Of a DNA stretch of 64,000 nucleotides, positions 24,000 to 36,676 are shown in pieces (within the stretch, counting starts at the first letter, position 1; the number at the start of each line of letters is the position of its first letter). Origin of the DNA: Ursus arctos. Taxonomy: Eukaryota > Chordata > Mammalia > Carnivora > Ursidae. Location: NCBI RefSeq assembly GCF_023065955.2, contig NW_026623050.1:17752501-17816500 (forward strand), in the 5' to 3' direction. A program made the position numbers and the translations under genes. The notes under the pieces are model-generated. The model saw nothing but the letters and a program-made list of their open reading frames with translations, had not been told where the DNA came from and ran no database searches.

Positions 24000-24600
24000 T
24001 ATTAAGGACTTATTATGAACATTTTATGTATAAAATGGTAGTGTGGATATTTTAAGTGTTTGTATTAGAGACATTGTTTCAAAGATCTCCATGACCACTC
24101 CCAAGTTCAGTGATTTCCTAGAGAAGTTTCTTCGAACTCAACATATACTGTACTCATAGCTAGGATTTATTACAGCAAAAGGACACAGAGCAAAATTAGC
24201 ACAGGGAAAAGGTACATAGGGTGAAGTCTAGAGGAAGCCAGGTGCAAGCTTCCAAGAGTCTTCTCCCAGTGGAGTCACAAAGGATGTGCTTAGTTCCCTC
24301 AACAACGAGTTCCAAAATGTCATCTACCAGAGACACTCATTAGAGCCTCAGTGCCCAACATTTTATTGGGGGCTGGTTACACAAACCCTCTCGGCCTGGC
24401 ATGTACCAAGATTACAGACTCCCAGAAGGAAAGCAGGTTTTCAGCATGAACCACATCGTTTGTACAGAAAACTTAGGCGCAATGAGCTGTTCACCATTAA
24501 GGTGGTGAGAGAACCCTCCTGAAATCTAAGTTCCTAGATGCCGGCCAAGGGCCAAACTTGTAAGAGCAAACCTTTCAAAGAATAGCAGTCAGGCCGGATA
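24000..24600. other. Intronic stretch, nothing recognised
   Basis: Single-copy-looking; a 78-codon frame at 24286-24522 has no known motif. Confidence 0.45.
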
Positions 24601-24604
24601 CAAT

Positions 24605-24830
24605 CACTCTTCTCTGCAAAGATACACACTGGAATACATGGGATGAAATGACAAAAATGTACAGGATTTCCTTCCAAATAACATAGGAGGGCAGAACTGG
24701 GCATGGATAGATTAGCCGTGAACTGAATTGCTGAAGCTGGAAGATGGACACGTGGGAACTTACTGTACTGTTTTTCCTACTTTAGTATATGTTTTAGATT
24801 TTTCCATAAGAAAAAGCTGCATTTGTTTTT
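24605..24830 (+). repeat. Old L1 3' end
   Basis: 'attgctgaagctggaagatgg', then 'tagtatatgttttagatttttcc', then 'ataagaaaaag'. Confidence 0.65.
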
Positions 24831-25950
24831 AATCATAGAAGAAAACTCAGAACCAATGCTTAGGCTCTGAATCAAGAAAATGTGAGGGGAGGAGAACTGG
24901 AGCTTGTAGAACTCTTGGGCTGCTACCAAGATCTCAGGGAAGAGAGGTTATCCCAGGTCACATGTGAATAGGCCTTGAACCCCGACACTCAAGAGTCAGT
25001 TAACATGTTTTGAGAGAAAGGGACAAAAAAGAGTTGCCTCTTGTCCAAGGTGAACTATGTATCAGAGCAAAAACTTTGAGAGTGATTTAATTGTAGTCAC
25101 AGATTAAGAGGATGGCAAATGATCTTAAATCCGCAGAGTTCGCAAATCAGATTTCTTATACTTTGCGTCACTAATTACTGAGCCATAAAATGAATATGCA
25201 GCCACTCTTGCCCACAACACATTAGCAAAGCATGGAGAATGTTCCTTCCATTTCAAAAATGTGCTCTTTAGCAGTTAAACATGCTACTTACTCACATATT
25301 ATGCTCTGGAAAACATTATGCGCCTCAGAGTGACTAAAACCTTGGCAACGGCTCCAAACACCAGAGATATTGAGCATTCTGACTCACCGCTACACACCCT
25401 CGACAGACATCATTAAATTTTGGTTTACTTAGGTGGGGTATGCAGGAAGTGGGGGGAAATATGGGTAAAAATATATCCTTTCCACTAAAACTACAAATAA
25501 TCTGTATTTAATAATAAACTGTTTATAACACAAATATAATGAAACTATGTTTTTAGCTTGCATTATACAAGACTAGAAAAAAGAACAAGAAGCCCAATGG
25601 TGAACTACCAGCTTAACGAGTTTCACTGACTGGCCCCTCGCTCCACCACCCACAGTATGACAGCTCAACCTGTAATAGAAAAGAATGAGGCAGGGAGGAG
25701 AATCAGCAATACGGACTCATATATCTTCCCTCTCTCATATGAAGAAAACATGCATTCATCACTAAGTAGTGCCATCCCTGGTTTCCAAACAAAAGACATT
25801 TTGACTCATCATCAATGACTCATCTTCAATAAAACATTCCCTGTTCGTAGGAATGGCTTTTCGCTAATTCATCCACACTACAACCCAAACGCTAGTATTA
25901 CCGAAAACATAAAATGAAATCTCTGGGTGGGGAATCAGAAAAAGCCAACA
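24831..25950. other. Intronic stretch, nothing recognised
   Basis: About 1.1 kb without recognised repeat or gene; a candidate for conservation testing. Confidence 0.5.
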
Positions 25951-26066
25951 GGGGCACCTAGCTGGTTCAGTCGGAAGAGCATGCAACTCTTGATCTCAGG
26001 GTCGTGAGTTCGAGCCCCATGCTGGGTGTAGATATTACTTAAATAAATAAACTTAAAAAAGAAAAG
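25951..26066 (+). mobile_element. Short tRNA-type CanSINE
   Basis: tRNA-like head only, with well-preserved B box (GAGTTCGAGCCCC) and an 'attacttaaataaataaac' tail. Pol III type. Confidence 0.88.
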
Positions 26067-27495
26067 AACAAACAAGGAAAGGGACAAGGGTCTCCCTGAT
26101 TCTGTACTAAAGCTCTCAAAGCTTTCCTGCCAATGGAAAAGCATATCGACTCTATAAAGCACATCATCGTCCCATAGCAGTGAGTTACAAATATACTGCA
26201 GTATTTAGTCAGAGTTCCTTCCAGATAATTGTTATCAAAACAAAACTTATTCTGATTAAATAAAAGATAGAATGTTACTTCTTGTAATGCTACCCAGGTG
26301 CCAAGCTCTGGGCAAGTACTAATACTTCTGCTGAACTTATCTACCTGAGCACTTCAATACCTAGAAAACCAACTATTGCAGAGACTTTTAAATAAATGCT
26401 AACTGTTGAGAATTACATAGGTCTCAATAATATCCAACTGGCAAATCAGTATTCCTTATGCTATTGACAAAAGCCAATGTTAGCCAATAATCCCTCTTGA
26501 GATTTATGTATAAAAAATATATTTCTGCCTAAAGCACGAAAAAAATTAAATTGACTTACAACGTGGCTACAATTCAACTGTCCAGAACACTATTCAGAAA
26601 AAAGGCAAAAATAGCCTCTGGGGGTTCAAAAGAGAAGAACCCTTGCATGCACTCAAGCTTTACTTGAAGGGGCCCCTTAAGTTCTCATTCAGACTCTACC
26701 TGTAGTCTTAGTTTACAATTTCGTCTGTTCCAAGTTCACATCAGTTTAAACACAGAAAAGTAATGTTGTCCTAAGTAACAAACTAATTTGAGTTAACTTA
26801 GGCAGGTGAGGAGGATTTTAAGGATATGGAGCCCTTCATGAAGCCTAAGGACAGGAATAAGGCTTCGGAAAGAACTGCAAGCGGGGCTCAGAAAGCTAAT
26901 CAATCCCTCTCAGTTTCTCATCTCTGCTCCTCTGTTCACATCTGCAACCTTCTTTTCTGGGCCCCACGGCTGACGGAAGATGCCCACCACATAGCTCCCA
27001 AGCTTCGAGTCTATAGGTCTAACCATAATGAGTGAGCCGCCCTTCTCTGGGAAAGCGCCAGGAAATGGACGTGGAATGGCCAGTGTAGGAGATGCTGCCG
27101 CCGCTGGTCTAGCTGCATGTGGCTGAGGCGAGAGAGGATGTCAAGTTATACAAAGTGGCTGGGGATTAAAGAAGGTTCCCCACAAGCTAGGAAGACCTTC
27201 CAGAGAGTATCCATTGCAGAAGAAGAGAAGCTGCAAACATTCTGGGAACTAGAGAGTAGCAAAAAATAAGATTTTATAGTCTCATAATGAACAATGCAGG
27301 CCCTCTAAAACTTTTGACTTGAGGTAATATGAATTAGCATATGGGCAAATATCCTACACACCTTAGTAGACTATGAGAGCTTCAAAGTACTATTTGCACT
27401 ATTAGTCAAATGACCTATTACTCATAAAAGTTTAAGTTATATTCAATATCACCTCTTTGGAAAGGAGAGATAATATTTATATTAATGGGACACTT
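26067..27495. other. Intronic stretch, mostly single copy
   Basis: No gene recognised. 26820-27130 is richer in GC than its surroundings and has no repeat signature. Confidence 0.45.
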
Positions 27496-27775
27496 GAGGT
27501 AGGACACTGATGTACTGCTGATGGGGGTATAAACTGGTACAGCCTTTCTGGAAAACAATTTAGCAATATATATATATATATATATATTTTTTTTTTAATT
27601 AAAGTACCTTAAAAATACTCAGCAACTCTATCTTTAGGAATTGATTCTATGAAAATAGTCCAAAACACATACAAAAATGTATTTAACAAATATTCAAAAC
27701 ATTATTTATAATACTCAAACTGTGGAAATAACTTAAAACTTTGTCTAATCCATATTATAATCTGAAAAATAAACA
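27496..27775 (+). repeat. Old L1 fragment with (AT)n
   Basis: 'ataaactggtacagcctttctgg' and 'atttataatactcaaactgtgg' are L1 3' region; an (AT)n run at 27569-27588 interrupts it. Confidence 0.65.
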
Positions 27776-27890
27776 ATTTTAAATAACAAGAAAAAATATT
27801 TGTCGTAAATAGTGAAAAAGACTGCACAGATACATATATGAGAAATGCATATATATAAAATAATCTTGACTGTATAAAAAATGCATGGTT

Positions 27891-28089
27891 GGAGCGCCTG
27901 GGTGGTGCAGTCGTTAAGCGTCTGCCTTCGGCTCAGGGTGTGATCCCAGCGTTCTGGCATCGAGTCCCACATCAGGCTCCTCGGCTGGGAGCCTGCTTCT
28001 TCCTCTCCCACTCCCCCTGCTTGTGTTCCCTCTCTCGCTGGCTATCTCTCTCTCTGTCAAATGAATAAATAAAATCTTTTTAAAAAAAA
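27891..28089 (+). mobile_element. CanSINE, young type
   Basis: Full-length copy; flanking duplication is not clear. Confidence 0.92.
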
Positions 28090-28600
28090 GTTTGGAAAAA
28101 GCAAGAAAGGGACTGTCACAGTTTGAGTTCCCCAGAAAGCATGCTCTGAAATGGAGATTAGTACACCGGCAGTTTATCAGGGAGTGCCCTTGGGATCTAC
28201 AGCTATAGGAGGAAGGGAGGAAAACATGATTGGGGACAGGGAGAAGCTGAACTACAATGCAGACCTAACAAAGACCTCAGTCAATTTCACACGGAGCTAC
28301 AAAATTGAAATGGCACAATAAGGCTGGGTCTTCATACCCTGCATCAAATAATCATGGGACACAGGCTGCCCTAAAAAAAGAATATGTCCTTGGGCAAATG
28401 GCTCTTTTAAGCTGAGGAAATTCCCAACAACCTTGCAGTAGCAAGACAGATCTGGGCAGTATAGCACAGTATCTACAACAGAAACTACATCCAAAATTAC
28501 CATTTGTTGTCTTTGGAGAATAGTTATTTATTCACTTACTTTAAAATTCTTCACCAGGGTATTCCATATTTTCCAAATAAAAAATAAGTTATACTCTGTT
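28090..28600. other. Intronic stretch, possibly ancient repeat
   Basis: 'gtttatcagggagtgcccttggg' resembles an old mammalian repeat I cannot name. A 68-codon minus frame has no motif. Confidence 0.35.
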
Positions 28601-28602
28601 CT

Positions 28603-28714
28603 TTTTTAAAGTTTTTATTTATTTAAGTAATCTCTACACCCAATGTGGGACTCAAACTCACAACACTGAGATGAAGAATCACATGCTCTTCTGACTGAGC
28701 CAGGCAGGTGCCCC
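28603..28714 (-). mobile_element. Short tRNA-type CanSINE
   Basis: Like the copy at 10251: 'aagtaatctctacacccaatg' then 'gactgagccaggcaggtgcccc'. Confidence 0.88.
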
Positions 28715-28729
28715 AGTTAGAAACTCAAA

Positions 28730-28918
28730 AAAAATTTATTTATTTATTTATTTGAAAGAGAGAGAGAGAGGGCACAAGCAGGGGGAGGGAAAGGGGGAGA
28801 GGGAGAAGTAGACTCCTTGCTGAGCAGAGAGCCCAAGGAGGGGCCCAATCCCAGGAACCTACTATGATAACCTGAACTGAAAGCAGACGCTTAACTGACT
28901 GAGCCACCCAGGTGCCCC
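28730..28918 (-). mobile_element. CanSINE, older type
   Basis: Lies 15 bp from the preceding short SINE in the same orientation. Diverged body. Confidence 0.9.
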
Positions 28919-29542
28919 AACCCTATTTTTAATAATAGATTTTTAAAAGATTTATATCCAATAAATTTATAATATAAAAATAAATTTGCTTATGGAAGTA
29001 ACTTAGTATGTAGAAAATTTAGTTATAGAAATATACATATGTTAGCTTAAGTTTGGTTAGTTTTAAAATTTAAACAAATTCCAATTTATCTCTAAGACAC
29101 ATTATTATTTAAAAAAGCAAAACAACTTTTGCATAAACACATCATAAACTGATTACTAGCCAAAATTAGGTTTCCATTTTGCATGCCATACAACCAACAA
29201 AACTGTGAAAATTCCAAAAATATTAGAAAAAAGGAGTCCACCTTAAAAAATGGAAAACCCTTTTTGGGGTTTACTTTACAAGCACACACACATCTATTGG
29301 GTTATACATCTTTGGAATAATTGATAAGATACCTGAAATAAAGTTTTTATAAATCGTTATTTTACCTACCAGAATGGTTCTTTAAAATGATTTAAAAGGA
29401 AGTTCATCATCTGAAAAATTCCTGCATCTGCATAAGTACTTCCGTACTTATAAAATTGCTTACCAAATGACTTCCGGTTCTAAATAAGATGAAGTAACTT
29501 GCATCAAAATAACATTCGCACTGAGAAAAACTAAGATAAAAC
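28919..29542. other. Intronic stretch, nothing recognised
   Basis: AT-rich, no repeat or gene recognised. Confidence 0.45.
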
Positions 29543-29554
29543 GCAGACTAAAGG

Positions 29555-29755
29555 GGCGCTTGGGGGGCTCGGTTGGTTGAGCAGACCCTTTGGCTCAGGT
29601 CATAATCCCAGCGTCCTGACGTTGGGTCCCACCTTGGGCTCCCTGCTCAGTGGAGAGCCTGCTTCTCCCTCTGCCCGCCACTCCCTGTGCTTATGCTCTC
29701 TTTCTCTGTCAAATAAATAAAATCTTTTAAAAACTTTTTTTAAAAATTTAAAAAT
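29555..29755 (+). mobile_element. CanSINE, older type
   Basis: Diverged head ('gcgcttggggggctcgg'). Duplication GCAGACTAAAGG at 29543-29554 and 29756-29767. Confidence 0.92.
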
Positions 29756-29767
29756 GCAGACTAAAGG

Positions 29768-30540
29768 TGTGGAAGAGTAACCAAAGAATCATGATTTGAG
29801 GGGCCAAGATCCCAGAGAAAAGGGAAATGCACCTAGATGAGCCCTACATTTACTACTACTCCTTTTGCCAATTCAACCTATGGGGTATGGAGGCTCCCTT
29901 CTGTGTGTTGACCCAGAACTTGTGGTAGTCTCACAGGTCTAAAAAGACAAAAGTTGGCTGGACCTGTAGCCTTGAACTCCAAGTTTAGAAGAGGCCAGGA
30001 TCTTGCAGAAAAAGAAGTAGTTGCTCACAATTTACCCTTGGAGCATTTTGTCAGTTTCTAAATCGTAGATGTGCAGGAAAAGTGGCTGAGAAACCAAGCA
30101 GAAAGCAACCAGTAAGAAGCTAAACAGCTAAATAGACATTATGGCACCCCAAGTGGTGAGGAAACAAAAACTGGAGTTCAGGGCTAGGAAGGAAAAAAGA
30201 TCTGGGGAATATACCCCAGCTTTCATTTGATATCCTTAAAACATTATACGCTAAGATTAAAGCCAAACTGGAAATTGACTACCCTTACGAAGCCTGAAAC
30301 AGTGAAACATCGTAATCCCTAACTGGACAAGGCCATCAGTCTGGCTGCCAGGAGAAAATTAAATCATTTCTACAAGAAGGTATCACCCAGAGCCTCTGTA
30401 ATTTTTCATATAGAATATGCTTCATTCAACAAAAAATTAGTAGACACGCCAGGGAAGAAAGACGAAAGGACCAAAAACCAAGAGAATAAACAATAGGAAA
30501 TGATCCACCAGGGACCCAGATAGTGCAGTGATCAAACAGA
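29768..30540. other. Intronic stretch, nothing recognised
   Basis: No gene or clear repeat. Confidence 0.4.
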
Positions 30541-30559
30541 AACTTTAAGAGAACTATGA

Positions 30560-30910
30560 TTGAAAACCAAGCTCATTAATACAGAGAACAGATGGGTGGT
30601 TGCCTCGGGGGAGGGAGGGGGTGATATGGGTGAAGGGGATCAAAAGGTACAAACTCACAGTAACAAAATAAATAAGTCATGGGGTGTAATGTACAGCATA
30701 GTGACTACAGTTAATATTATATTGCATTTCTGAAAGTTGCTGAGAGTAGATCTTAAAAGTCCTCCTCACAAGAAACAAATTGTAATTGTGCATGGTGATG
30801 GATGTTAACTAGACTTACCGTGGTGATCATTTCCCAATATATACAAATATTCAATCATCATGTTGTACATGTGAAACTAAATGTTATATGTCAACTATAC
30901 TTCAACAAAG
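30560..30910 (+). repeat. L1 3' UTR
   Basis: 'agatgggtggttgcctcggg', 'taatgtacagcatagtgact', 'gttgtacatgtgaaactaaatg', then 'caactatacttcaac' at the end. Confidence 0.85.
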
Positions 30911-31739
30911 AGTGGTAACTATATTTAAATTATTTAAAGATATGCAAATAGTTGGTAATTTTTCCAAAGAACTTAAAATATTTTTTAAAAAGTAAGTAGA
31001 ACTTTAAGAACTGAACAATACAATAACTAAAATTAAGAATTCAGTCAATGGACTAGAGGACTAGACACAGCAGAAGAGAGGATTTGTGAAGTAAAAGATG
31101 GGTCAGTAGAAAATAACCATATTGAGCCAAAAATAGAAAAAGTAATAGAGAAAAGAGAATCCGAGACATATGGAATAAAGTAAAATGGTCTAACTTATAT
31201 GTAACTGAGTCCCAGAAGGACAGAGAGAATAGGACAGAACTAGTATCTGAGGAGATACTGGCCGAATATTTTCCAAAACAGATGAAAAACATTAAGCTAG
31301 AGCAAGAAGCTCTAAGGACCCGTAACAGACTAAATGAAAAGAAGACCGTATGTGGAGAGGATACATCATAGTAAATCTAAACAAACACAAAAACTACAAA
31401 CAAAGAGAAAAGCCTTAAAAGTAACCAGTGGCAGGTGCAATGAGGGGTTGGGATGGCAAAGCTCAACAAATTTCAAAGAATGTACGCAAATGTCTTTTAC
31501 AGCATTTAGTTTTGTTGTTGCTGCAGTGAAGTTTAAATTGCTTATATTCTTTTTCCTTTACAGTTTGTCTTTCATTTGATGTTTAAGAAATACCAGCCAT
31601 AGACTAAGATTACTATGTAAAGAATCACCTGTATTAAACTCCAATGAGAAAGCAGGGGTAAAGATTTGATGAATCTCTGCAAATGTCTTGCTGTTTCAGG
31701 TATGTTGTCTGAAATTCGAAAAAGCTTTTCACAGGTAAA
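30911..31739. other. Intronic stretch, nothing firm
   Basis: A-rich; small antiparallel frames near 31053-31579 carry no domain. May be old L1 remains ('atattttccaaaacagatg'). Confidence 0.35.
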
Positions 31740-31751
31740 ATATCATTCAAG

Positions 31752-31951
31752 GGGCGCCTGGGTGGCACCGCGGTTAAGCGTCTGCCTTCGGCTCAGGGCG
31801 TGATCCCGGCGTTCCGGGATCGAGCCCCACATCAGGCTCCTCCGCTATAAGCTTGCTTCTTCCTCTCCCACTCCCCCTGCTTGTGTTCCCTCTCTCGCTG
31901 GCTGTCTCTATCTCTGTCAAATAAATAAATAAAATCTTTAAAAATATATAT
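31752..31951 (+). mobile_element. CanSINE, young type
   Basis: Duplication ATATCATTCAAG at 31740-31751 and 31952-31963. Confidence 0.95.
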
Positions 31952-32300
31952 ATATCATTCAAGATTCATAAAAACACTGAAGATCCTGTTGGATGTGAGA
32001 CTCTGTGGGGCTGGGCCAGGACAAGGCAAAACTATAATCTAACTGAAACTATTGTCAGGGACCCAAAGTATGGGCCTTTCTTTTCCCTTTCCAGTACTGA
32101 AGCAGTTTTTCTTTATCCCCAGCTCCAGATGCATCCTCTAGCTACCTGTCTCATTCTCACTGAAGAAAGGACTGACCCTTGTTCATCATAAGACATTAAA
32201 TATATTTATGCTCTCAAAATAACAACTTGCAAAGAACGCATAGGAATAGTTTCAGAAGAGACACTTCTGAGGTATTAAGGGGTTTTCTTTTTGTATCTTT

Positions 32301-32499
32301 TTTTTTTTAATTTTATTTATTTATTCGACAGAGAGAGAGACAGCCAGCGAGAGAGGGAACACAAGCAGGGGGAGTGGGAGAGGAAGAAGCAGGCTCCCCG
32401 CCGAGCAGGGAGCCCAATGCGGGGCTCAATCCCAGGACTCTGGGATCACGCCCTGAGCCAAAGGCAGACGCTTAACGACTGAGCCACCCAGGCGCCCCT
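32301..32499 (-). mobile_element. CanSINE, young type
   Basis: Flanks share TGTATC (about 32292 and 32499). Confidence 0.93.
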
Positions 32500-32887
32500 G
32501 TATCATTATTTTTAATTGTGGTAAAGTAAACATTAACATAAAATATACCATCTTCACCATTTTTAAAGTTGTATCTCAGTAGTATTAAGTACATTCATAT
32601 TGTTACACTATCATCACCATCATCCAGCCACAGAATTTTTTCATCTTCTACAATCGAAACTCTGTGACCACTAAATAAGAACTCTCCCTTTTCTCCCTCC
32701 CCTTAGCTACTGACAACCACCATGTTACTTTCTGTCTCTATGAATCTGACTACTCTAGGTACCTTACATAAGTGGAATCATATAGTATTTATCATTTTGT
32801 GACTGGCTTATTTCATTTAGCATAATGGCCTCAACATTCAGCCATGTTGTAGCTTATGTTAGAATTTACTTCCTTTTTAAGGCTGAA

Positions 32888-33063
32888 CAGGGGCGCCTGG
32901 GTGGCTCAGTCGGTTAAGCAACTGCCTTCAGCTCAGGTCACGGTCCCAGGGTCCTGGGGTCGAGCCCTGCATCAGGCTCCCTGCTCAGCAGAGAGCCTGC
33001 TTCTCCCTTTCCTGCTTGTGCTCTCTCTCTCTCTGTCAAATAAATAAAAATATTTTTTTAAAA
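32888..33063 (+). mobile_element. CanSINE, older type, inside L1
   Basis: Duplication AAGGCTGAA on both sides (about 32879 and 33064); removing the SINE joins the L1 halves. Confidence 0.93.
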
Positions 33064-33083
33064 AAGGCTGAATAATATTCCAT

Positions 33084-33108
33084 TGTGTGTGTGTGTGTGT
33101 GTGTGTGT
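33084..33108 (+). repeat. (TG)n microsatellite in L1
   Basis: About 12 units, apparently grown from an L1 'attccattgtg' segment. Confidence 0.92.
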
Positions 33109-33939
33109 ACATATATGTATGTATGATGCATCCGTTAGTGGACACTGGAGTGGCTTACATCTTTTGGCTTTTATGAATAATGTTGCTATGAACATGGGTG
33201 TACAAATATCTCTCCGAGATCCTATTTTCAATTCCCTTGGTTATATATCAAGCGGAGATTGTATGGCAATTCTATGTTTAATTTTTTTTTGAGGAGCTTT
33301 CATACAGTTTTCCACAGCAGCCACACTATTTTACATTCTCATCAACAGTGTATACGGGTTCCAATTTCTCCACATCCTCTCCACCAACAGTTGCTATTTT
33401 CTGTTTTTGCTTTGATAACAGAGATCCTAATGGATGTGAGGTATTATCTTAGTGTGGTTTTGATTTGCATTCCCCCAATGATTAATAATATTGCATATCT
33501 TTTCATGTGCTTACTGGCCATTTGTTTATCTTTTTTGGAGAAATGTCTAGTCAAATCTTTTGCCTACTTTTTAATCAAGTTGTTTGTTAGTTTCTTGAGT
33601 TGAGAGAGCTCTTTACGGATTTTCTTTTATTTGTAGATCTCTCAAGTACCCTCCAAGTCACACTGTATAGGCGGCATTTCTCTTTCTCTCCCCACTCCTG
33701 GAAATTGTGCTTAATTCAAATCTAATCCAAGATGCTAATTCCAACACTAAAAAAGGATCAGGAATGAGACCTCTCAGTTCTGAAAGCAGAGAACAATGCT
33801 TAGATATATTATTATTTTAATATGTTATATATATCATATATACACATACACCATCAGACACCTTTTCTTAACTTGAAATTAAGTTTAAATTAAGTTTACA
33901 CTACTTAAAAAAAAGAAAATATTTGTTTTCTCTAATTAC

Positions 33940-34195
33940 AAAAGAAACACATACTAAATATAAAAATCTAAATATTATAGATATGGATAAATTAGAAAGT
34001 GAAAGTCTCCCATAATTACACCTCTAGAAATAACTGTTTTCACTAATCTATACAGCCTAGGATAAACTCTTCCAGAACACAGGCATATACACACACATCC
34101 ATGCACATATACTGCATTCTGCTTTTTTCACTTAACACTATATCCGGTATATCTATTCATATCAATATGAAATGCTGTTATCTTTTACAATAGCA
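33940..34195 (-). repeat. Old L1 3' UTR, minus strand
   Basis: 'gtgaaagtctcccataattac', then 'ctgcttttttcacttaacac', is the complement of an L1M 3' UTR. Confidence 0.6.
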
Positions 34196-34957
34196 GTCAA
34201 GAAAGTATTTATGTACGTAAACTAAAATTTTTTAAAATTCACAGGACACCAGACACTAGTAAGATCAAAAGCAAGGAGTGTAATGTTGAACAAGAGAACG
34301 AGGGCTGAGTGGGAAGCCAAGCCTGTGGTTACTCTGCATCTCCTGTACGTAAGGTTTAAATCGAACAGTACAGTGGCTGCAGCCCTCTCATACCTGCCCA
34401 CAGTGCTTGTACGCACTCTTTCTCACTCTGTACCAGAAATAGCATATCCTCTGGCCATGCTGCATCTGCAGAAATGTGAGATCAATAAGGCCAGCCATTT
34501 CCAAAACATCTAGTGGGAGAACAATGAACCTATCAAGCTCGCTGGTCAATGTAAAAGACAGAAGAACATGCATAGGAGGTGGCACGTGTCAGCCTCCATT
34601 TAAAGCATAATTCTCTCATTGTGCCATTGGTAGACAATATTTTGGCTTATTTATTTCCTCAGTTACACAAAGGGTTAGTGTTTTCTTTTATGATTAGCTT
34701 TAAAAAGATGCAAAAGAGGCATTGACTTAGGAGTCCCAGCAAATGATAAAACTTAAGTGAGAGCAATTCCTCAGTGAAAAATGCCACTATCATGTTCATC
34801 TCAGTATATGGTCAAATTTTCTTAATCTTCTAACTACTTTTTTCCGGAAGAGTTTTCTGTAGTTTTTCACATGTATTCTCTTCCTTGTGTACCTCTACTT
34901 TAAATGTTCACACCAAAAGGACAAACTTGCCAAAAATCTTAATGTCACTTGATAATC
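34196..34957. other. Intronic stretch, nothing recognised
   Basis: Three overlapping small frames (34222-34585) on both strands show no domain. One CACGTG at about 34583. Confidence 0.4.
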
Positions 34958-34977
34958 TAAAATTTAGTAAGATTGGG

Positions 34978-35172
34978 GTGTCTGGGTGGCTCAGTCGTTA
35001 AGCGTCTGCCTTCGGCTCAGGGCATGATCCCAGGGTCCTGGGATCGAGCCCCACATCGGGCTCCTCCGCTGGGAGCCTGCTTCTTCCTCTCCCACTCCCC
35101 CTGCTTGTGTTCCCTCTCTCGCTGGCTGTCTCTATCGCTATCGAATAAATAAATAAAATCTTAAAAATAAAA
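34978..35172 (+). mobile_element. CanSINE, intermediate type
   Basis: Combines 'gcatgatcccagggtcctggg' with a young 3' body. Perfect 20-bp duplication TAAAATTTAGTAAGATTGGG at 34958-34977 and 35173-35192. Confidence 0.94.
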
Positions 35173-35489
35173 TAAAATTTAGTAAGATTGGGTGAAGCAT
35201 CTGGGTGGTGTGGCTTTACCATAAGCTACATGTGAAAGTTGAGAGACCAAGCAGAAGTGAACCACAAAGGTGAAGGGGCTTTTCATTTTTCTAGGCCTTC
35301 AATGCAGAGGCCGCTGCTGTGGCTTCTCCTTTGTCCTTTTAATGTCTTGTTCTCTTCTTCCCCCACTGACATTCATGAATGCTGAACTTCAAGATATCCC
35401 AGGAACAAGTCATGCTGGAAGACTGGTGTGGTCTCTACACACTCATCTTTTAATTGAAATCTCCCACTCCCTCACCTTCATTCAGACCC

Positions 35490-35492
<3 letters not shown>

Positions 35493-35533
<41 letters not shown>

Positions 35534-35703
35534 TCAACAGAGATAGAGACAGCCAGTGAGAGAGGGAACACAAGCAGGGGGAGTGGGAGAGGAAGAAGCA
35601 GGCTCATAGGAGAGGAGCCTGATGTGGGGCTCGATCCCTTAATGCCGGGATCACGCCCTGAGCCGAAGGCAGACGCTTAACTGCTGTGCCACTCAGGCGC
35701 CCC
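35493..35703 (-). mobile_element. CanSINE, young type, with 39-base tail
   Basis: The tail is an unbroken run of 39 T (35493-35531), replacing the usual 'aagattttattt'. Flanks share CAGCTTTTTT. A 136-codon frame (35270-35680) runs through it and is not a gene. Confidence 0.93.
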
Positions 35704-35715
35704 TCAGCTTTTTTC

Positions 35716-36102
35716 TTCTTATTCAAACTTTAGTCCTTGCCTCTGTCATGTGCAGGATTCTAAGCCTGAGGAAAGCAAGACTTTGAAAAGCCATAGAAAA
35801 AGTGGGAAAGGACTCAGGAGATAGCCAGACAACCTAGAAATTATGACTAGGACTAGGTTATTTGATATTACTATCCATGTTTTGCAATGTCAAAAAATGT
35901 TTCACCTCCTGGATTCTGTCATATTCCCATGTTACCTACATTTATTTTGTGTGTAAATAACCCTGTACAGATTAGACAAATGTCTCCCAAGTTTATATTA
36001 ACTTTATTCACATTAAAACTGCTACAACTTGTTTAAGTTGGGAATGCTTTCAGCTACCAGGAACAGAAAGTCTGACCAAGTAGCTTAAACTGGTAGGACT
36101 TT
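35716..36102. other. Intronic stretch, nothing recognised
   Basis: No gene or clear repeat. Confidence 0.4.
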
Positions 36103-36118
36103 AATAATGTATGAAACA

Positions 36119-36315
36119 GGGGCGCCTGGGTGGCACAGCGGTTAAGCGTCTGCCTTCGGCTCAGGGCGTGATCCCGGCGTTCTGGGATCGAGCCCCACAT
36201 CAGGCTCCTCTGCTGTGAGCCTGCTTCTTCCTCTCCCACTCCCCCTGCTTGTGTTCCCTCTCTCGCTGGCTGTCTCTATCTCTGTCAAATAAATAAAATC
36301 TTTAAAAAAAAAAAA
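36119..36315 (+). mobile_element. CanSINE, young type
   Basis: Perfect 16-bp duplication AATAATGTATGAAACA at 36103-36118 and 36316-36331. Confidence 0.95.
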
Positions 36316-36676
36316 AATAATGTATGAAACAAGAAGTCCAGAGAAGGTTTTCTCGGTTGTTCTGACAGCTCGATAACATCACTAAGAACCCAGACTCTTC
36401 ATCTTACTACTCTACCATCTCAGCTTGTTAAATGCATGCTCAGCCAAGTTGCCTCATGACTGCAACTTTGCTGCCACAACTCCATACATCGTAGTCCCCA
36501 TTTCAGAATGGAATAAAGAAAAGGATATGCATCCCAACTGTTCTCTTGCTTGTTCCATCTACCAGAAAAGCAATTTTTCCTTTGTAGAGGCCCTCCAAAA
36601 GGTTTCTGGGTATAACACATTAGCCAGAACTGTATTATACAGCTAGCTCTAACTTCCAACAAAAGTGAGAAAAGGG

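Larger units (their letters stand above)
32515..33640 (-). repeat. L1 3' end, minus strand, split by a SINE
   Basis: Complement of an L1 3' end: 'ctgacaaccaccatg', 'gcttatttcatttagcataatgg', 'aataatgttgctatgaacatgg', 'ccacatcctctccaccaacag', 'tggttttgatttgcattccc'. The 69- and 114-codon plus frames are its antisense. A CanSINE (32888-33063) and a (TG)n run (33084-33108) lie within. Confidence 0.88.

Noticed and set aside
25951..26066. Functional tRNA gene
   Set aside because: The B box is good but the cloverleaf is incomplete and an A-rich tail follows; it is a tRNA-derived SINE.
35270..35680. 136-codon frame containing a Phe run
   Set aside because: The Phe run is the 39-T SINE tail and the rest is SINE body.
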